Source: an uncultured Wenzhouxiangella sp. (GTDB taxonomy: Bacteria > Pseudomonadota > Gammaproteobacteria > Xanthomonadales > Wenzhouxiangellaceae). Taken from it: DNA of 64,000 nt. The first letter of the stretch is position 1. Every line of letters starts with the position of its first letter. Location of the stretch: assembly GCA_913057195.1 (NCBI GenBank), contig CAJXNL010000012.1, forward strand, positions 1 to 64,000, in the 5' to 3' direction. Shown one piece after another: positions 34,325-44,874 of the stretch. The position numbers were made by a program, and so were the translations under genes. The notes below the pieces were generated by a model. It worked only from the letters and a program-made list of their open reading frames with translations. It did no database searches and was not told the origin of the DNA.

Positions 34325-36135
34325 TGGCGGTCCTCAGGGGGTTGCCAGCGCTGCAGCCCGACCACCAGGCACCCTGGCCCGGCGTGCGCGCCCACGGCGG
34401 GGCTGGCCTCTTCGATCCAGCAGGCATCGACGTTCGGGTGGCCCCGCAGCAATAAATCCCGAAGGGCCTTTGCATCGGCTTTGGCGTTGTTGTGGCTGAT
34501 GATGACGCGGTAGGTGTGGTCTTGGACCATCTTTTTAAGCAAGAACGCCGCATAGCGTTTGACGGCCCGCTCGCCTGAGCGCACCACGGAACTGGGCTTG
34601 AGCACCCCGTCTTTGGTGGTGAGGATCAGATGCAGGTTCAATCGTTTGGAGAGCGTATCCATCCAAGGCTTGACCCGTCCCCCGCGCACGCCCCAGCTGA
34701 GATCGCGCACCAAAGCAAAGGTTTGGATGCTTTGTCTGAGTTCTTTGAGCTTCGAGACGATGGCCATCACCTCCCAGCCTTTGGCCGCGGCTTCGGCTGC
34801 GTATAGAACCATCAAAGCCTGTCCGCAGGCCGCTGAGGCGGTGTCAAAGATTTCGATGTGTTCGGGATCGTGGCGCGCTGCGGTTTGGGCCGCTTGCAAG
34901 GTGCCGCTGAGTTGACCCGACACCGGCATCGCCAGAACGTGGAGCCCATGCGAGGTCAGCAGCTCGAACTGTCGGGTGAAGGCACTGGGGGGCGGTTGAG
35001 ATGTTTGCGGTTGAAGTGTGGAGTGAGCCACCTGGTCATAGAACTCTGCTGGGGTGATGGTGAGTTTGTCTAAAAACTCCTCATCGCCGAAATTTAGACG
35101 CAGCGCCACGACATGGATGCCCAACCGATCAATCTCGTCAGTGGGCAGGTCCGCGGCCGAGTCGGTGACCACGGCGACCTGACCTTGCTGGTTCATCAAG
35201 GCATGCTGTTTGGTCATGTCGTCGGCTTTTTGTTGGCGAAGCTCGCCAAAGTTTGCGCAGATCCGAAACACCTCCCCAGGCGAGTCCGTGTGGATGTGCA
35301 CCCGAGCCCGTTCAACGCTGCCGGCCACCACCAGCGAGCTGGCATCCAAGGCTTCGAGCTCTCCTCTGAGGGCAGGGATGTCCATGCCCTCGCCATCAAT
35401 TAAGCACTCGGTGCAAAACCGGTGAATGTCGGGGGCTGTGCCATGTGCCCCAGTTGCGGCGGGCGAAGGCTCAGAGGACGCGAACTTAGGCAGGTGGGGC
35501 ACTTTGCCCGAGCGGGTGAATTGCCACACCCCCTCCAAAAAGTCCACAAAGCCCTGGCCACCAGCATCCACCACGCCGGCGTCTTTGAGCGCGGCCAATT
35601 TCTTGGGCGTGTCTGCCAGCGATTTCTTGGCCCGCTTTAAACCACGCTCCATGAGTGTTCGGATGTCCTCGATGCCCTCATCTGCGGCCTGGCTTAATGC
35701 TTTGGCAAAGTCCTCCAACACCGTCGGTAGGGTGCCGGGCACCGGTTCGGTCATCGCCCCCCACGCAGATTCGGCCGCTGCGGTCGAGACGTGCGCCAGG
35801 CGCTTGGCATCAAGGACTTGATACTCCCGGCTGGACTCGCTCAGCCCTTGAAAATACTGGGCCATGATGGCGCCGGAATTGCCGCGCGCGCCATCCAGTG
35901 CGGCGTTGGCCATCTGATCGAGCAAGGCAGGCAGGCTCTTGGGCACATCGGTTAACGCGGCGCGGATCTCGGACAGCGTAAACGCCAAATTGGTGCCGGT
36001 GTCGCCATCGGGAACCGGGAAGACGTTGATTTTGTTGATGTGATCGCGGTGCTTAAGCACGTTGGCAATGCCCGCCAGCACGGCGTTTCTCAGCCGCGGG
36101 GCGTCAATGTGAGTGATGGGATTATGTTGGGGCAT
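34321..36135 (-). CDS. Fused fatty-acid kinase: DAK2/FakA-like domain plus DegV/FakB-like acyl-binding domain
   Basis: A 604-residue cytoplasmic protein. Residues 1-200 form a DhaL/DAK2 kinase domain with the Mg-ATP motif NVFPVPDGDTGTNL and GARGNSG. Residues about 200-310 match the FakA linker/middle domain (CTECLIDGEGMD, VHIHTDSPGEVF). From about residue 315 a complete DegV/FakB lipid-binding domain follows (VTDSAADLP, TSQPPPSAF, SGQLSGTL, RGGRVKPWMD). In Firmicutes, separate FakA and FakB phosphorylate exogenous fatty acids to acyl-phosphate. Here both parts are one chain, and the gene overlaps plsY, whose enzyme consumes acyl-phosphate. The ATG at 36135 follows a TTG; the Shine-Dalgarno is weak. 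Confidence 0.85.
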   Translation of the reverse strand: MPQHNPITHIDAPRLRNAVLAGIANVLKHRDHINKINVFPVPDGDTGTNLAFTLSEIRAALTDVPKSLPALLDQMANAALDGARGNSGAIMAQYFQGLSESSREYQVLDAKRLAHVSTAAAESAWGAMTEPVPGTLPTVLEDFAKALSQAADEGIEDIRTLMERGLKRAKKSLADTPKKLAALKDAGVVDAGGQGFVDFLEGVWQFTRSGKVPHLPKFASSEPSPAATGAHGTAPDIHRFCTECLIDGEGMDIPALRGELEALDASSLVVAGSVERARVHIHTDSPGEVFRICANFGELRQQKADDMTKQHALMNQQGQVAVVTDSAADLPTDEIDRLGIHVVALRLNFGDEEFLDKLTITPAEFYDQVAHSTLQPQTSQPPPSAFTRQFELLTSHGLHVLAMPVSGQLSGTLQAAQTAARHDPEHIEIFDTASAACGQALMVLYAAEAAAKGWEVMAIVSKLKELRQSIQTFALVRDLSWGVRGGRVKPWMDTLSKRLNLHLILTTKDGVLKPSSVVRSGERAVKRYAAFLLKKMVQDHTYRVIISHNNAKADAKALRDLLLRGHPNVDACWIEEASPAVGAHAGPGCLVVGLQRWQPPEDRH

Positions 36136-36153
36136 CAAATTCGGCTTTTTGTG

Positions 36154-36393
36154 TCAGTGATGCTCGCGCCCGGACTGGTCGGCCGCTTGCAGTGTCTGCT
36201 CGTTGAACGGCCAGTCCCAAACGCGTCCAGTGGTGGTCTCGACAAGCACAGGAATGCGCGTGCCAAAGCGCTGAATGAGGTCCAAGTCTGTATCAATGTT
36301 GACGGTATCATAGCGCCAGCCGCCCGCCTTGAGAAGGTTTTGGGCCACATCGCACAGGGGGCAGTCGTGGCGGGTGTAGAGAATCAAAGCCAT
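36154..36393 (-). CDS. Glutaredoxin family protein (DUF836-like)
   Basis: A 79-residue small thiol-redox protein. The active-site motif CPLC (YTRHDCPLCDVAQ) lies at the N-terminus and the cis-proline signature appears as TRIPVLV. The size and sequence match the short glutaredoxin-like/DUF836 group rather than classical GrxA or GrxC. It is the first gene of the minus-strand run, 18 bases before the kinase fusion gene. Its partner is unknown. Confidence 0.83.
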   Translation of the reverse strand: MALILYTRHDCPLCDVAQNLLKAGGWRYDTVNIDTDLDLIQRFGTRIPVLVETTTGRVWDWPFNEQTLQAADQSGREHH

Positions 36394-36547
36394 CGGCAGT
36401 CGTCTCAGCGCAGTCTAAAGAAGGCCAAATTGTGCCAACTTAAGGGGTGGGGCGCAAATTATTCAGTCCTAATATCAAAAAAATCCCCCAACCAATTGAG
36501 CCTGAAGACAAAACAATTTTATTCAGTGAAAAATCGTCGTTGAGGGG

Positions 36548-36576
36548 TTAAATTTCTGTAATAAAAGGCTGATAAT
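36548..36576 (+). promoter_or_regulatory. Possible promoter of the Oar-like receptor gene
   Basis: TTAAAT and GATAAT are separated by 17 bases in an AT-rich stretch upstream of the receptor gene. The -35 box is weak. Upstream, TTATTCAGT occurs twice (near 36458 and 36519), which may be a regulator site or chance. Confidence 0.35.
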
Positions 36577-36656
36577 ATGCTCAAGCTTTCGGTGTGAATG
36601 GACCACGTTCAATGGTGCATTCACGTTTTGTTGTGTTCCATTTTCTGGAGTCTGAA

Positions 36657-39600
36657 ATGTTAAAACTACGCAGTTTCCTGGTGATGCTCGCGCTTTCTGC
36701 GGTCCTCGCCAGTCAGGCCATGGCGCAAACCACGTCCTCAAACCTTCGCGGTCAGGTCGTGGGTGCAGACGGGTCGCCCGTTGCAGATGCGTCCGTTGAG
36801 ATTCTTCACGTCCCCTCCAGCACCGTGGCTCGGACTTCATCGGGTGCCTCGGGTCGCTTTTTCCAAAGCGGTTTGCGCGTGGGTGGACCTTATCAGTTGA
36901 CTGTCTCAGGCAACGGGTTTGAGACCACCGTGTTTGAAGGCTTGTTCCTTGAGCCTGGCAGCCAGGATCCGGTTCGGATTGAACTGGCTGAGATGGGTGC
37001 GGTCACAGACCGGCTCATGGTCACCGGCACACGGATGGTTGAAGCCTCTGAGCTCAACAGCGGCGTGGGCTCGGTCTACAGCGAGCAAGACATCAGAAAC
37101 TCCACCGGTGGCGATCGCGACCTGATCAACACCATTTTGCAAGATCCCCTGGCCACCTCAGATGGCGTGGGCAATTTGTCGGTGGCGGGCGTGAACCCCC
37201 GCTTCAACGGCCTGTCGATCGATGGCTCGCTGCAGCAAGACGACTTTGGCTTGGGCTCCAACACCTACGCCACAGAACGCTCACCCATTAACATCGACGC
37301 GGTGGAATCGGTCTCGTTGGTCGCTTCTGACTACTCTGTGCAAGCCTCAGGCTTCACCGGCGGCTTGGTGAACGTGGTGACCCGCTCGGGCACGAACGAC
37401 TTTGAAGGCAACTTCTACTACGCTTTCAAAAATGACTCCATGTTTGGCGATGAGTATGCCGATCGCACTTTTGATCCTGGTGAAGTCGACGAGAAAGAAT
37501 ACGGCTTCGTTGCATCAGGTCCCGTGATCAAAGACAAGCTCTTTTTCTTGCTGTCTTATGACGAATTTGAGAGTGGTCGTCCCTATGACTACTCCAACGC
37601 TGACCGATTCGACGGTCGTCAAGCTGGCATCTTTGATGCGCTGAGAACGGTGGTCCAAGACACCTACGGCTACGATCCGTTGAGCCGTCCGCTGTCGGGC
37701 AACATCCCGATCACCTCGGAGCGTGTCTTGGCCAAGGTGGATTGGAACATTAACGACAGCCACCGGTTGTCAGCGACCTATCAGACCACTGAAGAGACCG
37801 ACACCAGTGACGACTCTGATGAGTTTGAGTCGGCGTGGTACGACACACCGGTCGATCTTGAGTCTTACACGTTGCAGCTGTTTTCAGATTGGACGCCCAA
37901 TCTGTCGACCACTTTCCGCTACAACTACAAAGAGTTTGTCCGTGGCCAAATCTGCCGCGGCGGTCCAGAAGTGGGCCAGCTGGCGTTTGAACTGACAGCC
38001 GACAGCGTGGCGGGCAGCCCGCTGGACGGTTTGATCGGTGATGAGCCGCTTGATGTCATCGCAGGCTGTGACGTGTTCCGTCATGCCAACGAGTTCAACG
38101 ATGACCGTTCGCAGTTTTTCGCATCCGCCGACTACTTTGCTGGCGATCATGTGATCACTGTTGGTGCCGAGTACGAAGAGTACAACCTGTTTAACTTGTT
38201 TGTTCCGTTCTCACGAGGTGCATTCACCTTTGAGAGCTACGATCAGATTGTTAACCGCGCACCGGCTGACGTGTTCTATGTCAACGTGCCCTCAAACAAC
38301 GCTCGCGACGGCGCGGCCGCTTGGGGCTATGACAAAACCACGTTCTTTGTGTCGGATGAGTGGTCTGTCAACGCTGACCTCCAGCTGAACCTTGGCGTCC
38401 GATATGAGCGCTTCGGGCAAGACGATCGGCCGACCTTCAGCCAAGAGCGTTTTGACACCTATGGCGTGAACACCGCCAACAACTTAGACGGCAAAGACTT
38501 GATCATGCCGCGTTTGGGCTTCTTGTTCACCGGGTGGGATCGCACCACCGTCAGCGGTGGCGTGGGTCTGTTCGCCGGCGGCAGCCCGCAGGTGTGGGTC
38601 TCTAATGCCTTTCAGGCGCCGACCAATTCGGCGTTCGTGCCGGGCGTGACCGACGCAGACATCTTCAATGTGCCACAAGCCAACCGCGACATTGTGGCGG
38701 CCGGGGGTGCAGGTCTGCCGATCGACTACATCGATAAGGACTTCAACATCCCATCGGATTGGAAAGCCTCTTTGCGCTACGAGCGGGCGTTTGATCTGCC
38801 GGGCATTGGTGAGAACTTCCGTTTCACGGCTCAGTATCTCTACACCCGGACCAACGATGGCTTCTTGTGGCGCAACTTGGCGCAGCTCCAGCGCGCAGAA
38901 AGCCTGCCCGTTGGGGAAGCCCCCGATGGTCGTCCCATTTATGCTGACTTGGAGGCGCTGGGCCTTCGTAACCTGACGCAGTTGACCAACTTCGGCAACG
39001 GCGACAGCCACGTGTTCACGTTGGGCTTGGGCAAAGTCTTTGAAAACGGCTTTGACTTTAACCTGGCCTACGCCTATCAAGACACCACCATCGTCTCTGA
39101 GGGCACCTCGTCGCGCGGGATTTCAAGCTGGCGCAGTCAGTATGACCAAGACCGCAACTTCCCAAGCCCACGCATCTCACCTTTCCAGGTCGACCATGCG
39201 TTCAAGATCAACTTGGGCTACGAGCGGCGCTTCTTTGGTGACCTGTTGACGCGTGTCGATGCCTTTGGCCAAATCACCACGGGCGATACCTATGGCTTGA
39301 CGTTCAACATCGACGATGACAACCACTTGTTTGGTCGTGCCGGCGATGGCGAAGACCCCTATGACAACAACCCGCTCTACATCCCGGATCCAGCAGGTGA
39401 TGCAGCGGTGGTGTATGCCTCTGGCTTCGACCAGGCTGGGTTCTTTGCTTTCGTCGACGACAAGAACTTGCCCACCGGCGAGATCATGGATCCGTACTCA
39501 CGGACGTCATCGAAGTGGAACAACATCTGGGATCTTCGGATTCAGCAAGAATTGCCGGGCATCCCTGGGTTGGATCGGTTTGCCAAAGACAACAAGTTCA

Positions 39601-39902
39601 GCGTGGTGTTGGACATCGACAACTTCCTGAACATGTTGAACAAAGACTGGGGCAACTATTACAACGGCCCTCGGTTTGGTCAAGCGGCATTCGTTCGCGC
39701 GGATCTGGTCTCAGCGGCCGATGTTGATGCCAATGGTGTTGACGGGGCAACAGCGCTGACCGACGATGCCGCACGGACCACGTGTCAAGCGGCCAGCGAT
39801 TGCGTTTACCGTTTCAACAGCTTCCGGGATCGTGGCACCAACTTCTTGAGTGCCTCACGGTCAATCTGGCAAGCACGTGTGACGCTTCGCTACGACTTCT
39901 AA
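36657..39902 (+). CDS. Oar-like TonB-dependent receptor with carboxypeptidase-regulatory-like N-terminal domain
   Basis: A 1081-residue outer-membrane transporter. After a signal peptide (ending AMAQ) comes a carboxypeptidase-regulatory-like beta-sandwich (LRGQVVGADGSPVADASVEI ... YQLTVSGNGFE). A TonB plug and a large barrel follow. GFTGGLVNVVTRSGTNDFEG is the diagnostic Oar/OmpA-like plug end, and RVTLRYDF closes the barrel. Oar proteins are tied to export or uptake of peptides and proteins. The start at 36657 has TGGAG six bases upstream; the track began 21 codons earlier. A strong terminator follows. Confidence 0.92.
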   Translation: MLKLRSFLVMLALSAVLASQAMAQTTSSNLRGQVVGADGSPVADASVEILHVPSSTVARTSSGASGRFFQSGLRVGGPYQLTVSGNGFETTVFEGLFLEPGSQDPVRIELAEMGAVTDRLMVTGTRMVEASELNSGVGSVYSEQDIRNSTGGDRDLINTILQDPLATSDGVGNLSVAGVNPRFNGLSIDGSLQQDDFGLGSNTYATERSPINIDAVESVSLVASDYSVQASGFTGGLVNVVTRSGTNDFEGNFYYAFKNDSMFGDEYADRTFDPGEVDEKEYGFVASGPVIKDKLFFLLSYDEFESGRPYDYSNADRFDGRQAGIFDALRTVVQDTYGYDPLSRPLSGNIPITSERVLAKVDWNINDSHRLSATYQTTEETDTSDDSDEFESAWYDTPVDLESYTLQLFSDWTPNLSTTFRYNYKEFVRGQICRGGPEVGQLAFELTADSVAGSPLDGLIGDEPLDVIAGCDVFRHANEFNDDRSQFFASADYFAGDHVITVGAEYEEYNLFNLFVPFSRGAFTFESYDQIVNRAPADVFYVNVPSNNARDGAAAWGYDKTTFFVSDEWSVNADLQLNLGVRYERFGQDDRPTFSQERFDTYGVNTANNLDGKDLIMPRLGFLFTGWDRTTVSGGVGLFAGGSPQVWVSNAFQAPTNSAFVPGVTDADIFNVPQANRDIVAAGGAGLPIDYIDKDFNIPSDWKASLRYERAFDLPGIGENFRFTAQYLYTRTNDGFLWRNLAQLQRAESLPVGEAPDGRPIYADLEALGLRNLTQLTNFGNGDSHVFTLGLGKVFENGFDFNLAYAYQDTTIVSEGTSSRGISSWRSQYDQDRNFPSPRISPFQVDHAFKINLGYERRFFGDLLTRVDAFGQITTGDTYGLTFNIDDDNHLFGRAGDGEDPYDNNPLYIPDPAGDAAVVYASGFDQAGFFAFVDDKNLPTGEIMDPYSRTSSKWNNIWDLRIQQELPGIPGLDRFAKDNKFSVVLDIDNFLNMLNKDWGNYYNGPRFGQAAFVRADLVSAADVDANGVDGATALTDDAARTTCQAASDCVYRFNSFRDRGTNFLSASRSIWQARVTLRYDF

Positions 39903-39947
39903 GTCGAGCACGCTAAAAGACTCAGTTTGACTGGGTCACTTGCACGC

Positions 39948-39984
39948 CCAAAAGGCCAGCCTCAGCGCTGGCCTTTTGGTTTTT
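39948..39984 (+). terminator. Intrinsic terminator of the Oar-like receptor gene
   Basis: A perfect 13-bp stem (ccaaaaggccagc/gctggccttttgg) with a 6-base loop and a T-run. It lies 45 bases after the stop and about 37 bases before the sdaA start. Confidence 0.93.
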
Positions 39985-40020
39985 GGGCGAAAATAAAAAA
40001 GACACGTTAAACTACGCCCC

Positions 40021-41391
40021 ATGGCAGTGAGTCTCTTTGATTTATTTAAGATTGGGGTGGGGCCATCGAGCTCACACACCGTGGGGCCGATGCGCGCGGC
40101 CAGCATTTTTGCGCTTCGCGTGGAACAAGCCGGCGTTTTGGAACACATCAAGCGCATCCAGGTTGAGCTGTTTGGCTCTTTGGGGCACACCGGCCGCGGC
40201 CACGGCACCGATCGAGCCGTGCTGTTGGGATTGGAAGGTGAGGTGCCCGATCAAGTCGACCCGGACCACATTGGCCGCCGGATGGCGGCGCTGGAGGCGG
40301 GTGATGCGCTGAACGTCGGGGGCCAACACCCCATCGCGGTGGACCTCAAAAAAGATTTGATTTTTCATAAGCGCCAAACCTTGCCGTATCACCCCAACGG
40401 CATGCGCTTTCAGGCGTTGGATTCAGCCGGCGAGTGTTTGCTGAAAAAAGAGTACTACTCGGTTGGGGGTGGCTTTGTCATTAACCAAGACGAGGCCGCA
40501 TCGGATCGGATTGTGGCCGACACCAGTCAGGTGAAGTACCCATTCGCAAGCTGTGATGAGCTGGTCGGCATTTGTCAGCGAGAGCAGCTGACCATCGCCG
40601 AATTGATGCTGGCCAATGAGCAGACATGGCGAAGTGAGGCCAGTATTCGCTCAGGGGTTTTGGCACTTTGGGCAGCGATGCAGTCGTGCATCGAGCGAGG
40701 CATTGCCACCGAAGGGGTGCTGCCGGGCACTCTGAAGGTGACGCGGCGCGCGCCCAAGCTCTACGCCAAACTCAAAGCGCAGGCCAAGCGCGATGACTTA
40801 GACCCGCTCGATTGGCTGAATCTCTATGCGCTGGCCGTGAATGAGGAAAACGCCGCCGGTGGGCGGGTGGTCACCGCACCGACCAACGGCGCGGCAGGGA
40901 TCATTCCTTCGGTGCTCCACTACTACCGACGGTTTATTCCCGGCGCAGACGAGCAAGGGGTGATCAACTTTTTGCTCACCGCCGGCGCCATCGGGATTTT
41001 GTATAAAGAAAATGCCTCAATTTCAGGGGCTGAGGTGGGCTGCCAAGGCGAGGTGGGGGTGGCCTGCTCCATGGCAGCCGGCGGGCTCACCGCGGCTTTG
41101 GGGGGCAGCTTGGCTCAAATTGAAAACGCCGCCGAAATTGGCATGGAGCATAACCTGGGCCTCACTTGCGACCCGGTCGCCGGGTTGGTGCAAATCCCTT
41201 GCATCGAGCGAAACGCGATGGGATCGGTCAAAGCCGTCAACGCCATGCGCATGGCGATGTCAGGCGATGGCAAATACCATGTCAGTCTCGATAAGGTCAT
41301 CAAAACCATGCGCGATACTGGCCGAGACATGAAAAGCCAGTACAAAGAGACTTCGCGCGGGGGATTGGCGGTGAATGTCATTGAGTGTTGA
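40021..41391 (+). CDS. sdaA: L-serine ammonia-lyase (iron-sulfur, single chain)
   Basis: A 456-residue enzyme that deaminates L-serine to pyruvate and ammonia with a 4Fe-4S cluster. The N-terminal beta domain starts [23 protein letters not shown]. The alpha domain has the cluster cysteines in [18 protein letters not shown] and QIPCIERN, plus [12 protein letters not shown]. Length and single-chain architecture match SdaA/SdaB of E. coli. Serine deamination fits growth on peptide-derived amino acids. It lies directly after the Oar receptor terminator, so it needs its own promoter in the short gap or within the hairpin region. Confidence 0.96.
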   Translation: MAVSLFDLFKIGVGPSSSHTVGPMRAASIFALRVEQAGVLEHIKRIQVELFGSLGHTGRGHGTDRAVLLGLEGEVPDQVDPDHIGRRMAALEAGDALNVGGQHPIAVDLKKDLIFHKRQTLPYHPNGMRFQALDSAGECLLKKEYYSVGGGFVINQDEAASDRIVADTSQVKYPFASCDELVGICQREQLTIAELMLANEQTWRSEASIRSGVLALWAAMQSCIERGIATEGVLPGTLKVTRRAPKLYAKLKAQAKRDDLDPLDWLNLYALAVNEENAAGGRVVTAPTNGAAGIIPSVLHYYRRFIPGADEQGVINFLLTAGAIGILYKENASISGAEVGCQGEVGVACSMAAGGLTAALGGSLAQIENAAEIGMEHNLGLTCDPVAGLVQIPCIERNAMGSVKAVNAMRMAMSGDGKYHVSLDKVIKTMRDTGRDMKSQYKETSRGGLAVNVIEC

Positions 41392-41529
41392 GTGGGCGCC
41401 GATGACTCGCTGACAGCGACCTTGCAACCCCTGGCTTATGAGGCCGCTTACAAAGCGTCAGATCAAACCGTTTTCTTATCCCATTAGACGATCTGTTCGA
41501 AAGATCAGGCACATCAGGAATTTGAACGC

Positions 41530-43128
41530 ATGGCAAACGCCGATTTTCTCAATGAAGTGAACAAGCGAAGAACATTCGCCATCATCTCGCACCCCGATGC
41601 GGGTAAGACGACGCTGACCGAGAAGTTTTTGCTTTTCGGCGGCGCCATTCAGCTGGCGGGGTCGGTCAAGTCCAGGAAAGCAGCGCGCCATGCCACGTCC
41701 GATTGGATGGAGATGGAAAAAGAGCGCGGCATCTCCATCACCTCATCGGTGATGCAGTTTCCCTATAAAGATCGCATCGTCAACCTTTTAGATACCCCCG
41801 GCCACGCCGACTTTTCAGAAGACACCTACCGCGTCCTGACCGCTGTCGACTCGGCTTTGATGGTCATTGACTGTGCCAAAGGCGTCGAGGAAAGAACCAT
41901 CAAGCTGATGGAGGTCTGCCGATTGCGCGACACCCCCATTTTTACGTTTATCAACAAACTGGATCGTGAGGGCCGGGAGCCCATCGAGCTGTTGGACGAG
42001 GTTGAAGAAGTGCTGGGCATTGCGTGCGCCCCCATCACCTGGCCGATTGGGATGGGTCGCCGCCTTAGAGGGATTTATCACATGCTCGATGATGCCATTC
42101 ACCTCTATGAGGCGGGCCAAAATTACACCCGCCAATCGCCCACGATCATTCAAGGCATCGACAGCGTTGAGGCCGATGAGGCCTTGGGCAACATGGCCCA
42201 AGAGCTTAGAGACGAGATTGAGTTGGTCAAAGGCGCCAGTCATGCGTTTGACCCTGATGCCTACCTCAAAGGCCAGCAAACTCCGGTGTTTTTTGGCTCG
42301 GCCTTGAATAACTTCGGCGTCACGCCGCTTCTGGATGCGTTTACCGAACACGCGCCCAAGCCCGAAGCGCGGCCCACTTTGGGGCGGATGGTTGAGCCCA
42401 CCGAGACCAAGGTGACAGGGTTTGTGTTTAAAGTCCAAGCCAATATGGACCCCGCCCACCGTGATCGAATGGCCTTTATGCGGGTGTGTTCTGGGGTCTT
42501 TGAAAAAGGCATGAAGCTCCACCACGTGCGCATCAATAAAGAGCAGCGCACCCATGGGGCCTTGACGTTCATGGCCGATGAGCGCGCCGCCGCCGAGCGC
42601 GCTTACCCTGGAGACATTGTTGGTCTCCACAACCACGGCACCATTTCGATTGGAGACACCTTTACAGAAGGTGAAGCGCTTCAATTTTCGGGGATCCCAA
42701 GCTTCGCCCCTGAGCTGTTTCGTCGGGTCCAACTCCGCGATCCGTTGAAGTTGAAAGCCCTAACCAAGGGATTGACCCAGCTCTCCGAGGAGGGCGCGAC
42801 CCAATTTTTTAAGCCGTTGGTCGGCAACGACTTGGTGCTCGGGGCGGTGGGGCTTTTGCAGTTTGATGTTGTCGCGTATCGGTTGATGGCCGAATACGGT
42901 GTCGAAGCGCGGTTTGAGGCCGTCAATGTGGTCACCTGTCGCTGGGTGGACGCCGACGATGACAAGGCGTTGCAAGCGTTTCGAGACAAAAATGAAAGCC
43001 ATTTGGCTGAAGATGGTGGCGGGCGTTTGGTGTATCTGGCCCCCACCCGGGTCAATCTTCAACTCGCTCAAGAACGCCATCCTGAGATCACTTTTCGCGC
43101 GACCAGAGAGGTCACGGTCTACGTCTAG
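41530..43128 (+). CDS. prfC: Peptide chain release factor 3
   Basis: A 532-residue GTPase that recycles RF1/RF2 from the ribosome. G1 is [14 protein letters not shown]3 is [14 protein letters not shown] and G4 is NKLDREG. The RF3-specific [18 protein letters not shown] segment (here [19 protein letters not shown]) covers switch I. Length matches E. coli RF3 (529). The ATG is at 41530. No operon partner is evident. Confidence 0.97.
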   Translation: MANADFLNEVNKRRTFAIISHPDAGKTTLTEKFLLFGGAIQLAGSVKSRKAARHATSDWMEMEKERGISITSSVMQFPYKDRIVNLLDTPGHADFSEDTYRVLTAVDSALMVIDCAKGVEERTIKLMEVCRLRDTPIFTFINKLDREGREPIELLDEVEEVLGIACAPITWPIGMGRRLRGIYHMLDDAIHLYEAGQNYTRQSPTIIQGIDSVEADEALGNMAQELRDEIELVKGASHAFDPDAYLKGQQTPVFFGSALNNFGVTPLLDAFTEHAPKPEARPTLGRMVEPTETKVTGFVFKVQANMDPAHRDRMAFMRVCSGVFEKGMKLHHVRINKEQRTHGALTFMADERAAAERAYPGDIVGLHNHGTISIGDTFTEGEALQFSGIPSFAPELFRRVQLRDPLKLKALTKGLTQLSEEGATQFFKPLVGNDLVLGAVGLLQFDVVAYRLMAEYGVEARFEAVNVVTCRWVDADDDKALQAFRDKNESHLAEDGGGRLVYLAPTRVNLQLAQERHPEITFRATREVTVYV

Positions 43129-43226
43129 GCAACGCCTGGTAAGAGCGATCCGCATGCCCTGTGCTTGAAGCCGCCAAATCAGGTACGCTGAGCACTCAAA
43201 AGTCAACGGCTGGAGGAGCACCGCCC

Positions 43227-44489
43227 TTGTTTGCACAATTACATGGTCTTTTGGGGGTGGTCTTTATCTTGGGCCTGGCCTGGGGCTTGTCTGAACGGCG
43301 TGATCTGATCACCTGGCGCACCGCCACAGTCGGCATTGGGTTGCAGCTGGCCTTGGCCATTTTGGTGCTGTGGGTGCCGGCAGGCCAAGCCATTTTTGAT
43401 GCGCTTGCCCAGGGGTTTGTGACGTTGATTGGCTTTACCAGCGCAGGTTCAGAGTTTGTCTTTGGTGCCATGGTCGATACCGACCGGTTTGGGTTTATCT
43501 TTGCCTTCCAGGTGCTGCCCACCATCATCTTTTTTTCGGCGTTGATGTCATGCCTTTATCACCTGGGCATCATGCAGCGCATCGTTGAGGGCATGGCCTT
43601 TGTCATGGCGCGCCTGATGCGGCTTTCGGGCAGCGAGTCATTGGCCACCGCAGCAAACGTGTTTGTTGGACAAACCGAGGCGCCGCTGGTGGTCAAGCCA
43701 TTCATCATGGGGATGACCCGATCGGAGCTGTTTGCCTTGATGACCGGCGGCATGGCCACCATCGCCGGGGGCGTGTTGGCCGCATACGTCCTGTTGCTCG
43801 GCGGCAGTGAGCCCGCTCAGCAGGCTTTTTATGCCAAACACCTCATTTCGGCATCGATCATGGCCGCGCCTGCGGCGTTGGTGATGGCCAAACTGCTCAT
43901 CCCAGAAAGCGAAGACTCAGAAACCTTGGGTCGAGTGAAAACACCCGTTGAAAAAACACACGTCAACGTGATCGAGGCGGCCGCGGCGGGGGCGAGCGAT
44001 GGCTTAAAGCTCGCACTCAATGTCGGTGCGATGCTGCTGGCATTTTTGGCATTGATTGCGTTGTTGAACTGGCCGCTGGAATGGCTGGGTTCGGTCACTG
44101 GCCTCGAGGCGGTGCTGGGTGAGCCTTTATCCCTGTCGCTGATTTTGGGATGGCTGATGGCGCCGCTGGCCTTTTTGATTGGGGTGCCTTGGGATGAGGT
44201 GGTCGCGGTGGGCGGCTTAATTGGCACCAAAATTGTCGCCAACGAATTTGTGGCCTACGTGGCGCTGACTGATTTGCAAAGCCAACTCAGCGAGCGGTCT
44301 GTCCTGATTGCAACCTACGCGCTGTGCGGGTTTGCCAATTTTGCCTCCATTGCCATTCAGCTGGGCGGCATTGGCGGGATTGCGCCTGTGCGCCGACCTG
44401 ATCTGGCCAAACTGGGTCTCAAGGCGGTGATGGCCGGGGCGCTGGTCTCACTTTTGAACGCTGCCTGGGCGGGGATCTTGGTCGGCTAG
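43227..44489 (+). CDS. Concentrative nucleoside transporter (NupC/CNT family)
   Basis: A 420-residue inner-membrane nucleoside importer (CNT family) with about eight to ten helices. Family blocks are [43 protein letters not shown] (nucleoside/Na site), [26 protein letters not shown] and the later EFVAYVAL region. The track start at 43161 is a GTG without a ribosome-binding site. A strong GGAGGAG eight bases before the TTG at 43227 points to TTG as the real start. Gene order: after prfC, convergent with msrB by one base. Confidence 0.9.
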   Translation: MFAQLHGLLGVVFILGLAWGLSERRDLITWRTATVGIGLQLALAILVLWVPAGQAIFDALAQGFVTLIGFTSAGSEFVFGAMVDTDRFGFIFAFQVLPTIIFFSALMSCLYHLGIMQRIVEGMAFVMARLMRLSGSESLATAANVFVGQTEAPLVVKPFIMGMTRSELFALMTGGMATIAGGVLAAYVLLLGGSEPAQQAFYAKHLISASIMAAPAALVMAKLLIPESEDSETLGRVKTPVEKTHVNVIEAAAAGASDGLKLALNVGAMLLAFLALIALLNWPLEWLGSVTGLEAVLGEPLSLSLILGWLMAPLAFLIGVPWDEVVAVGGLIGTKIVANEFVAYVALTDLQSQLSERSVLIATYALCGFANFASIAIQLGGIGGIAPVRRPDLAKLGLKAVMAGALVSLLNAAWAGILVG

Positions 44490-44490
44490 C

Positions 44491-44874
44491 TCAGCGTGGT
44501 TTGAACACCAGCGCGGCAGAGTTGATGCAGTAGCGTAGCCCCGTGGGTGGGGGACCATCATCAAAAATGTGGCCCAGGTGGGCATCACATTGACTGCACA
44601 ACAGCTCGGTTCGGCGCATGCCTAAACTGTCATCAAAGCGTTGGGTGATGTTGGCCTCATCGAGCTCATCGAAATAGCTTGGCCAACCGCAGCCTGAGTG
44701 GAACTTAGACGCCGAGTCAAACAGCGGTTGATCACAACACACGCAGTGATAAATCCCGGCATCGTCGTGGTCATTGTATTGGCCTGAAAATGGGGCCTCG
44801 GTCCCGGCTTGGCGGGTGATGCGGTATTGCTCAGGCGTGAGCATTTGACGCCACTCATCGTCTGATTTTTTCAT
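44491..44874 (-). CDS. msrB: Peptide-methionine (R)-S-oxide reductase
   Basis: A 127-residue repair enzyme for methionine-R-sulfoxide. Zinc-binding pairs CVCC and CSQC, the GCGWPSYFDEL block and the catalytic cysteine in GLRYCINSAAL are present. It is stand-alone (no MsrA fusion). Its start overlaps the stop of the upstream methyltransferase gene by 4 bases (ATGA), so the two are co-translated. Confidence 0.95.
   Translation of the reverse strand: MKKSDDEWRQMLTPEQYRITRQAGTEAPFSGQYNDHDDAGIYHCVCCDQPLFDSASKFHSGCGWPSYFDELDEANITQRFDDSLGMRRTELLCSQCDAHLGHIFDDGPPPTGLRYCINSAALVFKPR

Noticed and set aside
42681-43236. Long antisense ORFs over prfC and other high-GC genes
   Set aside because: Shadow frames of strongly conserved genes with typical high-GC third-position bias.
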